From NCBI GenBank assembly GCA_023238725.1, contig CM041535.1:20827230-20891229 (forward strand): a DNA stretch of 64,000 nt. The letters run 5' to 3'. The translations under genes were made by a program, and so were the position numbers. Source of the DNA: Scortum barcoo (Eukaryota; Chordata; Actinopteri; Centrarchiformes; Terapontidae). Shown piece by piece: positions 11,318-21,426 of this stretch. The notes under the pieces are model-generated. The model saw only the letters and a program-made list of their open reading frames with translations, was not told where the DNA came from and did no database searches. How positions within the stretch are numbered: the first letter of the stretch is position 1; every line of letters begins with the position of its first letter.

Positions 11318-12367
11318 CACACAGAAACACAAATCTTCTCTATTGTGAAACATGATGGGACGTCCTTCCAAGACTGTAACTCCCTAACAAGAAGAAAACT
11401 TGCCAGCCACAAAACCTCTTCAAGACTCTTCTGTTCACTGCTCTTCAGTCACCATGAAGGCAAGTAGATTTTTCTCTCAATAACAAGAAAATTACAAACA
11501 CACTTCTCAGATTTCTGCTAAACATTTGGTTTAATGAAGAACTGTAATCTGATTACTGTTAGAATATTTTTTTTATATTTACTTTGTCTTCACTTTTCTG
11601 AAAACCCCCTTCTTCCCTGTTTCTCCTGTTTTCTTTTTTCTCATCTTTTCTTCTTCTTTCCCTTCTCTCCTGTTCGCTTCTCTTCTTTTTTCTTCTCCTC
11701 TCCTCTTTTATCGACTTCTTTTCTGCTCCTTGGCCTCTCCTATCTCCCCCATTCCTCTTTTCTCCGCTTCCTCAGAACATTACACAACTCCTTATAGTAG
11801 TGTTGCCTTGGCTGCTGTGCCTCTTCACTCCTGAAGGGTAAATCTGTTTTTGCTTTACTGTTTCAACATTGAAAGCACAACATCGTAAAGGACACAGATG
11901 ATTATTTGGATTTATTGAGCTTATTTGATTTCATTTACTGAATTACTTGATTTAAAACTTCATTTCCAAGGTTTTGTTACCAGGCAGTTGATTGCCAGTG
12001 GGGGCCTTATGGAGAGTGGTCAGAGTGTGATCCCTGCACCAAATTACAGGTTAGGAGGATTTATTGATCAGTAAACACTTTAGCTAACTTGTCTCTCACC
12101 CATATATTCTTAATTGAAATTTCAGTGAAGATTTTCACAACTTTAAGCTAATGAAATGTAATAAAATAAAATACATTTTACCAGCAGAACTGTTGAAAAT
12201 TCAGGGGTTTTCTTAATTGATGTATTTATTTGCTAGTTTTTTTTTAATATTCATTTGTCACATTGTGGTGTGGTACAGACAAGAAGCCGACCCATGACCG
12301 TGTACGCTCAGTTTGGAGGGAATCTCTGCGCCGGAGAGCCGACTGAGACCAGGCAGTGTGTAACCAC
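10752..12367 (+). repeat. Direct duplication, copy 2 of the c7 5' region (contiguous with the full gene)
   Basis: This is the partner of 8490-10016. It runs without interruption into the rest of exon 4 and the 14 downstream exons, so it is the 5' end of the full-length c7 gene. The 3' limit of shared sequence is the ACCAC before AAAAGG at about 12367. Copy 1 switches there to plcxd3 3' UTR sequence. Confidence 0.95.
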
Positions 12368-15300
12368 AAAAGGATGCCCCCTGGAGGAAGGGTGTGGAGA
12401 CAGGTTTCGCTGTCGATCAGGTCAGGATCGAATTTGCTCCCATGATCAAAAAGAATTAAAAAAAACGATTACTCACCTATCTGTATATTTTGTCTTTTGA
12501 CCCTAAGGGAAGTGCATTAGCAAGTCTCTGTTGTGTAACGGAGATCAGGACTGTGAGGAAGATGCACTTGACGAAGGTGAAGTGTGCGGGGTTAAAAAAT
12601 ACATTGTATGCCATGTAACAGCTCCCCCACCAAGCACTGAACTTCTCGGACTCGGGTAAGTGACAAATCTTGACATGGGCTTATGTGCACTCGTGTGTGC
12701 CCATAGAAGCACACATGAGCAGGTACCAAATGCTCACCAATGAGGCACTTTAACTGTATCTTTAGGTTTGATGTGGTGACAGAGAAGTGGAGGGCCAGTG
12801 TCATCAACACAAAGAGCTTTGGGGGCCAATGTCGCACAATCTTCAGCGGTGCCCACAGCACTGTCTACAGACTGCCCCTTAGTACTATCCAGTACAACTT
12901 TCTGGTCAGTCATTCCGGATAACATCTACAATTGCAATTAATATTGTTACTTCTCTTCACTTTGTAATATTAAGGTACCCTGTGGAGGTTTGATTGTTCA
13001 GTTTTGTTTACATACAAGAATTCTGAAGGCTTATTAACAATATTTTCTGTTTCATAAAACATTCGGCATGCTATTTCATTCAGTTTAACCCACATTCTTC
13101 ACAAGGCTTTGTCTTTTTGTTCCTTAATTGTTGCATTCCTACAATCATGCACACTACTGCCACCAAATTACAAATGACATGCATTGCTGACCTCTGTGGT
13201 CTGCAGAATTATGTTTCACACAGGACGTCCTTGTGCATTCATACAACACATTAGGTCAGTTATGAGCGTCTTTCAAACTATTCGTGGTTGTTTGAAAAAC
13301 AACTCATCTGAGCATCTTCTGATCTGCCACCTCTCAACTAAAACTACACAGTCTGGGTTAATTGCAGATTGTAGCCACACAAACATCACTAAGACAATAG
13401 AGACGTGACTTCCACCATCCACAACGTCCTCGGGTCTTTGCATATACACTTGGTAATAAGAGGTGTTAACATAATCTCAATCTTTGCATCTCAATAGGCG
13501 AATCAGTTGGGTGGGACTTGGCAGACTTGTAAGCAGAAATGGTGTGTTCCAGGCCAAAGAAAGAAATGCCTTGGATTTTTTAAAAACCATTTGAACTTGT
13601 TGTGACAGTGTACATATTGTCTTCACGATTTGCACAAATTACAATGCGAGCCAGGTGGTGAATCCAAACACATTCTGGTTATTATAAGTTCTGCATGCAT
13701 TTACACCTTTTGGTGGCGTGGGTTTTCTTTATTCAGACAGGATAAACAGGTACAGATTGCGTACGTATTGCTACTTCTGCCCATGCGAAGATAATAATAA
13801 TTCTCCCAACAACAAGAGGTTGCTTTTTCATAGTTAGTCTTAAGCGTATTTATGCTGTCGATTTGGTAAGGATAGTCTTGTGGTGTGTATGGAGGTGTAT
13901 GTCAAAACATTACTTTACAGCACCACTGATGGTGAAACTCCACAAGGTACCTTAGAAGACTCAACATGTCAGTGTTTTTCTCACTCATTTCATTTGGTCA
14001 GAACAATGTTTAAAGATACTTTGCTTACTCGGTTGGACATGCTATATTTCTATGTGAAATACTCAGACATTGTTTAACCTGTGCTGTTTCCAGACTAAAG
14101 TTCAGAACGACTTCAGCTCTGAGGCATACAGCAGTTCATGGAAGTATGTAAAGGACAACATCAGAAAAGGGACGGTGTCTGGGACCACAACAGGATCTAG
14201 TCACTACGCACACCAGGAGACTATTACCTGGTTGAAGGTGTGTAGGAACATGTTTGTTGCTCTGTAAATCCCAGTGATGATGCATCTTATTAAAATGGAA
14301 AAAACTAAAATGAAAAAGCTTTTTTTCTTTTTTTTTTTTTTTTCAGAACTCCCAGCTTTTGGTTTTAAAGAATAACATAGAGGTAGCTCAGTTTCAAAGC
14401 AACGCTCCTCAGTACCTCCAGATATCTGAGGAGTTTTGGAAAGCACTGGCCAAACTCCCGTCAGTATACGACTATGCTGCGTACAGGAAGGTTTTGGAGA
14501 GGTTTGGAACACACTACCTGTCTGAGGGAAGCCTTGGAGGCGAACTCGAGATCATGGTCAAGTTTGATATGGAAAGTCGAAGTCGTTTCGGTGAGGATTC
14601 ATAAATCATCCGTCACTCCATGGCAGGCCTTAAAAAAAAAAAAAAACAGTAAATCTACAGGCAGCTAGCAGATGCAGCTTTTCATGTTTTTAATATCTAT
14701 GATGGAACATCTAAATAACAGAACACCTTTTACCTCAAGTTCATGGTAATCCACATTCTTATTTCCTTTTAGCGTGGCTGATTGTGTCTCGATGTATGAA
14801 TTTAGCAGTACAAAAACAGAAGCAGCCCATTTTGCTCACCATTGACACAACATTGCAAAGCTAACTTAAAAATATCCTTTACAGTAAACCTGAAATAAAT
14901 TAGTAATATTCATGTTTTCTGACACATGAAGAAATGAAATGTGTAACTGACTGAATTGTTTTTTAAAATACAACATGACACAGCCCATGTTTACATAGTA
15001 ACACAGATTTTAGTTTTTTGGGTTTTTTTTTTTACAAAAAAAATTGATTGATGATTTTTACTGCTGTTAATTTCTGGCACTGACTGACCTGTTCCTTTTG
15101 ACTTTTTGTTGTTTTCAAGTCAGTGAAAGCTTCAGTTATAATGAATGTGAAAAGGTTCAGAGATGGATTCTTTTCTTCCCCATCACCCATGAGACTTGCC
15201 GCAGTGATCAATGGAGCAACATACCAGTCAATGGTACGATTCTTATTTCTACAAACATGCCACCATATAAAAGCACTTGAAAATTCTCAATCTTTCTGTC

Positions 15301-18219
15301 ATCACCTATGCAAATATTTTTAAAATAGAACGTACATACCAGGGAGATAGCGCCCCTCAGCGCAAAGTGATTTTGAATGGAGGAGACATCCAATACACCT
15401 TTGCACTGCAAAACATGCAGCCCGGTGATTCGTGATTCGAACAGGAACTGGGAACTGTACTCGAACTGGGCTGACTCCGTTCGATCATTTCCAAAGGTCA
15501 CAGAGAAAAAGGTGAGGCAACGTAAAACGAAATCTTTGATTTCTTTTAGTATCTCATCAGACAACGTAACTTTGTCTTTCCTCAGTTTGAATCTCTTACC
15601 TGAACTCTTGTTTTGGCAGCTGAGGCCGCTGTCAGAGCTGGTAACTCTTGTTTTGGTAAAAGGAGGTTCCGTGTGCCGGGTTGAAGAAGCTCTACCTTCG
15701 CAGGGCCACAGAGCAGTACATTAGTGAGACTGACCCCTGCCACTGCCGGCCCTGCAGCAACAATGGCTTGGCTGTCATGGATGGAAATGAATGCAAATGC
15801 ATCTGTAAGCCTAACACATCAGGACCGGCCTGTGAGGTTGGAACTGAAGTGGAGGGTCAGCCAGGTGGGTGTTACATTTCCAGGTTCTTTACTACTGCAG
15901 TCAGTTTTATCATGCTTAAAGATGATATACTGATATGATTAACTGCTATTTGATTTCTTGCTGTGAGTCTCTACAGTAGCCTAAATATACTTGTCTAACT
16001 AAATACAGTATGGGAGTCTTTCTATATCGGATAATATCACACAGATTGTAATATCCTCTCTCTCTTATTTCTCTTTTTCATCCTTTCTGTTTCTGCTCAT
16101 TAAGGAGTGATCCACGGCAGGTGGACCTGCTGGTCTGCCTGGTCATCGTGCTCTGGATCTCGAAGGTCAAGAAGTCGCTCCTGCTCCAATCCCGCCCCTC
16201 AAAATGGGGGACAACATTGTATTGGAGAGTCCACTGAGACATCTGAGTGTGAAGACCAAGAGCTGGAACACTTAAAGTCAGAGAGTTTTATTTTGCAGTA
16301 TAAATTCTGTAACATTTTTATGTAACAGGCACCATCTGTTGTTTTATTTAATTTTTAATAAGATGAAGTTTCATACTGCTTTTCATCAATGTGCAGTGAC
16401 ACAACATCCTATTTGTAACTACAGAACCATGGAGCCCCAGTGCTTTGACCATACTCTACCACCGAGTCGGAAATGTGGGACACCGCCCGCTCTAATAAAT
16501 GGCTACATCCTGGTAAAGATGGAGCCAAACTATAATATCAAACTATTGATTTTTCAGTATTGAGTCACGTCACAGTGTTTCTCTTCATATAATTGACTTT
16601 GTCCTTACATCTGTCAGCCTAATTCACTAAAGAATAGATTTTAACATGGAGACATGTCATTTGGTAAACCTAATAATGTGGCTTCTAAAGCACATTGGAG
16701 ACCCACAATGGAAAAACAAGCTTCACTCTGGGAGATGTTTTTGTATATGTGCTCCCTAGATGATCAGTGATTAGATTTAGAGCTTTAAAAAGAGATTTTG
16801 AATTACAATGGCTATGAAATTAAATATTTAGTATATATTAAGTCTCCAGTAAAGTTAAAATCCCCTGCCTCAGTGGCATTGTCATATTTCTTAATTTTTT
16901 GTTCCCTTTCAAAAGGTTTCTGTGCGAAAGTCAGACCTGAAAAACTGAACTTAATCACCCTTTTGTTTCCACGTGCTCCACAGGACCCTAAGGACATTTA
17001 CATTGTGGGTAGTAAGGTTGAGTACAGCTGCACTAGTGGTTTCCATCTTGTTGGTCACAGCACCATACAATGCACCACTTCTCAAACCTGGTCTGCCAAC
17101 CCTGGACTGTGCACAAGTGAGTACCTATGAACAAAGTTTAACATGTTTTCCGATCAAGCTTAATTAGGGTTTTTCTTTGCTAAACGTCTGTTTCACGCAG
17201 CCTCAATGTGTCAGCTTGGGTCCCTTGCTGATGGTGTCAAAGCCACGCCTGTACAGAGTGCCTATGGTATAGGGGCAACAGTCACCTTGTCCTGTCCACC
17301 GGGTAGACAGCTACAAGGAGAGGCAACGATTATTTGTGACCCCAGTCTGAATTTTTCACCAGACCCAACAACCATCAAATGCAGCCCAGGTAAACTTCAA
17401 TGTTCATATAAATGGTATTAAAGATAGCAGACGGACATGTCTCATGTTTTACCGTTCCAAACGCATCATATTATCGTCATTGCATGCATGGATCTTAGTC
17501 AGAAAGAAATGTGGAAGAGTGATTTTTAAAATGATATTTTCACAGCTGTTACACAGCAACAAAGCATCAATGTGCAATGTAAACCCTGGGAGAAGTCCTC
17601 CAGAGGAACATGTGTTTGCAAAATGCCTTTCGAGTGCGGGTATGTTTACTAGTCATCAGTGTGACTTTTTGCAAATTGTGCTGATTTGATTGAATGTCTT
17701 GTTGTTGTGGTTCTTATGTTTGATGACTTTTCTTTTTTTTTTTTTTTTCCACTAGTCCATCTTTGGAGTTGTGTGCCATGTCTCCTACAAGCCAAAAATC
17801 CTCTCTTCTGAATGTGTGCAAAATGCACGTGCTGCAGTGTATGGGGAAGGGCCACCTGATAGCAGAGGACAGCACCTGCAAGTGGCCGGAGCGCACCACA
17901 ACAGGCTGCACCAGCTGTCGCATGTGGGAGACCTGTGATGGTAGGGACGCCCAAGGTTACAAACGATCTACGATAATGTGCTGCATTCGCAATCTGTTCC
18001 TCGTCTCATTTGTCTTTGCGCCAATCTTTTACAGATCAAACCAATGAGTGCCGCTGCAAGGACTCTGCAGATTGTTCGACCCCGGGACTTAACGTGTGTG
18101 TCCGTGTTGGGGAGGATGTGGCCGCAGTGAGTCAGACCATGAGCGAGTGCGAGGCAGGACTGCAGAGATGTAAAGGAGAAAACGTGGTGGTAGTCAGCAT
18201 CTTGCCATGTGATGCCTGA
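11454..18219 (+). CDS. c7: Complement component C7, 18 coding exons, with two frame-disrupting insertions
   Basis: This gene encodes the membrane attack complex component that binds C5b6 and starts membrane insertion. Exons: 11454-11459, 11776-11837, 11971-12049, 12279-12420, 12508-12655, 12766-12904, 14094-14237, 14347-14590, 15120-15233, 15329-15511, 15620-15864, 16105-16276, 16425-16512, 16984-17116, 17201-17389, 17546-17639, 17756-17940, 18035-18219. Domain order is that of C7: signal peptide, TSP1, LDLa (CISKSLLCNGDQDC), MACPF (exons 6-10), EGF-like (DPCHCRPCSNNG), second TSP1 (WTCWSAWSSC), two CCP modules and two FIMAC modules ending SILPCDA. C6 is excluded by the single N-terminal TSP1. 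Intron 1 has a GC donor (AAG/GCAAGT). A 7-bp tandem duplication (15425-15438) creates a stop at 15433-15435 after 394 residues, and a 16-bp insertion lies at 15644-15659. Leaving both out gives exactly 842 codons plus stop, against 843 aa in human C7. This is either a recent pseudogene or null allele, or an assembly error. Confidence 0.93.
11576..11775 (+). promoter_or_regulatory. c7: Extended polypyrimidine tract before c7 exon 2
   Basis: Nearly 200 bases upstream of the exon 2 acceptor are C/T-rich with few purines. The same tract precedes exon 2 of the truncated copy (9225-9424). It is in the intron with the non-consensus GC donor, so it may strengthen acceptor recognition; that role is inference. 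Confidence 0.6.
15425..15438 (+). other. c7: 7-bp tandem duplication in c7 exon 10 (frameshift and stop)
   Basis: GTGATTC occurs twice in a row. The frame entering from exon 9 reads ...MQPGDS and then TGA at 15433-15435. Removing one unit restores ...GDSNRNWELYSNWADSV, a clear C7 MACPF sequence, and brings exon 10 from 183 to 176 bases, the length needed for a phase-0 end. The lesion falls late in the MACPF domain. Confidence 0.9.
15644..15659 (+). other. c7: 16-bp templated insertion in c7 exon 11 (frameshift)
   Basis: Between codons for LSELV and KEVPCAG there are 16 extra bases. Fourteen bases spanning 15643-15656 (AACTCTTGTTTTGG) copy 15603-15616 at the end of the preceding intron. The insertion shifts the frame by +1. 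It also creates a GTAACT...AAAAG segment, and an AG at 15661-15662 in phase with KEVPC could serve as a cryptic acceptor that skips the damaged start of the exon. Confidence 0.85.
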
Positions 18220-18399
18220 ATATACAGGAGGAGGGTTTGACCTTGTGACCTTCTCTCTCCACATTCTTTTCTACATGAATAATCTGTTACACTTCCTTCA
18301 TACTGTTCCAGTAAATTAGTATTGTATCCTGCTTGTTTTCCTGCTTCAAGACATAGTAAGACTACGCTTTTATGTGTATGAAACTGTATTAAGAGAATG

Positions 18400-18405
18400 A
18401 ATAAA
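18400..18405 (+). promoter_or_regulatory. c7: c7 polyadenylation signal
   Basis: AATAAA lies 181 bases after the c7 stop codon, which gives a short 3' UTR. It is the only canonical hexamer I noted between the stop codon and 18.5 kb. Confidence 0.7.
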
Positions 18406-20483
18406 AAGCAAAACACCAGCAACGTGGAATCTCTTTTAATTACTGCACTTTTTCTGATGATCTTATGTATTGAGAGGGAGAGAGATGCCCCCAAAACACA
18501 ATCACTTGTAGGAATATTTATTACAAATTGTAAATACTGATAGCATATGACAGCGCTGCCTTTCCATCTAGTGTGTGTGTTTTTGTTTTTTTTTTTTTTT
18601 TTTTTTTAATATACATCTTACATACTGTATGATTAGCATAAAGAATACAATGCATCGTGGGTCTTGGTTTTGAAGAAAATAGTTTCCCTAAGTGTCCCTC
18701 AAGATAATGTTTGAAAATCTGTGTTCTGGACTGATATGCTCTATTTCAAAAAATGTCCTGTGCTTTCTAAACCAGACAGCGCCCAGCCTGCCAAGCAAAC
18801 CCCTGCTGACAGCCTATTCCTGCCTCTGGCTCGCTGCCCTCTCACTGTGTGAGCGCTTGTGAGTGTGTGCCCGAACCTGCCTGCGAAAGAGTGTGAAGAC
18901 ACCAGCGACTTAATGTCTCCTCACCGCACCGAAACGCTCGTTGTCGGCAGATGTGCGTCCCTTTAGTTACACCATGTTTGCATGCAGAGGCTGGTTTATG
19001 AGAAGAAGGTGCCAGAAGCCAGCGCACGTGCTCACGCTTTTAAAGGGGTGATGCACACAAACTGACATACAAAGAGGTTTTTTTTTAGGGGTGGCAAGAG
19101 AGAGAATATTTAGGCATGTAAAGGCGAGCTATCACTCCCGTGAGCTCTAAACCTCATTAAATCCAGGAAACTCAAAATAAACATAGAGATGGGTGACAAA
19201 GTAGAGGAGGATAAAAATCAGTAAGGCGTTGTTCCACTAAAAGCTGGCAGAACAACTTAAATGCACCTTAGCATGGACTATTCAAGTCTGCAACTCTACT
19301 TGAGGGTTTCTTTCCCTACCATTCTTCCCTCGGTACTTTGATGATCATGATGAAGATGATTTAGACCTACAGTTGTTCAATAGAGTTGAGAGCTGATGAC
19401 AGCAAAGGCCATAGGCACGAGACTCACATCATTAAAATCAAATAATTTTGTCACATCTTATAGGTCCTGTCCAGTATGAAATTGACTGTATTTGTTTCTC
19501 CACTCGTTTATTCAGGTTTTCTTTTGAAATTTTGTTGCCCCCAAAAAGCTTTTTCAGTCAGTGGGAGATGGAGGGTGAATCTATAGAGTATATGATGCTC
19601 ACGTTAAATTATAAGGAGCTGCTAGCTTTCTTCTCAACCCTTTTGTGTGGCTGTCTTGTGAAAATCATGTATCTCCCAAAACTTTCAGGAGTTATCAGTT
19701 TAGTGATGATGGATTTTTTTAGACAGTCCCAGCAGGTTTTTAAACTTTTTATAGCTTCAGACGTAAGTGAATTTTCTCAATCTATAAAGGCACCTTTAAC
19801 CCTTTATCTTACCTGTTCACATCTGTAGGTCATTTAGAGTTTTAAAATCACTTAACGTGTATGTCGAAATTAGAATAAATAGTATAAACGTAGTTTTGGG
19901 GTTGATGAGGATTTACGTACTAAGAAACTATGTCATTTGCTGACCACTGCACGCTGAGGACATTTAAAAATATATGTGAATCCAGGCGAAAAAGTAGGTG
20001 ACCAGCTGGATCCTGTCTGGTGGTATAATCTCTCTCTTTTTTTCACGCTATTGCTCCAGCCCTGTGCAAATGTAAACAAAAGCTGCTTGTTATGGACTCG
20101 ATAAAACATTATCTGGCTCTTTCTATCATCACCCCTCCCTAAATCCTCCCAGATAGAAATGTTTGCTCTACAAACAGGTTTAACAGTGGCACAATCCACA
20201 GCAAAACAGAAAAAAAATAGCATACTGTGGATGTTGAGATGATTATTCCAAAGATATGAACTATTATTACCCTCTGATCATCACCCAAGTTTCAGTCACA
20301 TCACTTGCTCGTCTTAATTGCAGTCAATCCATTAAATGAATTCAGTTTTTCAGATTTTTTACCACATAACCAGCATCCACTTCCATCTTTTTTTTTCACA
20401 CTTTGTCTCCACCCAGTGGACATTTCAGTGAACTACATGCAAGAAAAAAACTCGACTAGTTCATTAATTTCAATAACAAAAGT
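18406..20483. other. Intergenic region between convergent c7 and rgs7bp
   Basis: There is no recognisable gene. The region holds a T-run of about 25 bases near 18583-18607 and a GC-richer patch at 18770-19030. The remaining open frames are short and look random. It separates two convergent genes, c7 (+) and rgs7bp (-). Confidence 0.6.
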
Positions 20484-21426
20484 TTTATTAACAATGTAAA
20501 ATGACCTATATCAGCTTTGACTATTGTACCTTCACTGTGCCCTAAACATTGATCACTATCATTAATAAGCAAGACCCATGCTGCCTGCCCTCTGCCTGCA
20601 CTAACTGCCTCAGACAGAGGGAGACCCTCCCTGCTTATACCATCCAACATATTCTTTGCTAACCAGCTCCAACTGTGAAGATAATTGCAAGAGCATTGCG
20701 TAAAGAGTATGTGTATATACAAGTCTAATGTCTCAATTTATAGATAGATACTGTGTGCAAAGAAGTTTTCTTTTTGAGTATTGTATCATATATTCCACTT
20801 TGAAGCTGGAAAGTTAAAGTTGGGTACAGGTTCTTGGTTTATGGAAGACTAAATTAAGTACATTAAGAAACAGCAAGAAACAGAAAACAGAGACTGTAAT
20901 ACACAACAAACTTACTCTGCACAAACCTGTCATCTCAGCTTAGACAGACGAATGTATAACTTTGCCTTTGCAAGCGCCATCCTCAAATATTCTGATGGCG
21001 TCTATTCATAAGTTATCACATTACTTCTGACAAAAACAGACAGTTATATTCCCTTTTTTAAAACATGAATCCTCATTTCATTCACTCAGGTTCATGGAAG
21101 TAATTGAACATTGACATTATTTCAAATGAGCTCTCATTCTCTTTTACATTGGACAAGCAGATATCTGACTTCATTTACCAAAAAAGGGAAATTTTGTTGC
21201 AAAATATCTTAAAATATATGTTCATGACTTCTGTTTTCATTACATTGCAGTTACAATTCTTATTTGTATTACAAAATAAAATTATAAAATGGGCAGCCTT
21301 TAAAAAAAAGAGAAAGAGACAATTTATTTGAAAATGGCAGTAATAGATTGGTGGGAGACACAAGTGGTGAAGGACAGTGGGTAATGGTGTCTTTGTTGCC
21401 GCCTCCTACCCACGAAGGCGGGGCCC
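20484..21426 (-). other. rgs7bp: Probable rgs7bp 3' UTR and polyadenylation signal
   Basis: This follows the rgs7bp stop on the minus strand. The reverse strand has AATAAA at 20484-20489, which would give a 3' UTR of about 0.95 kb. Other AATAAA-like hexamers occur nearer the stop, for example near 21310-21330, so the real end is uncertain. Confidence 0.5.
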
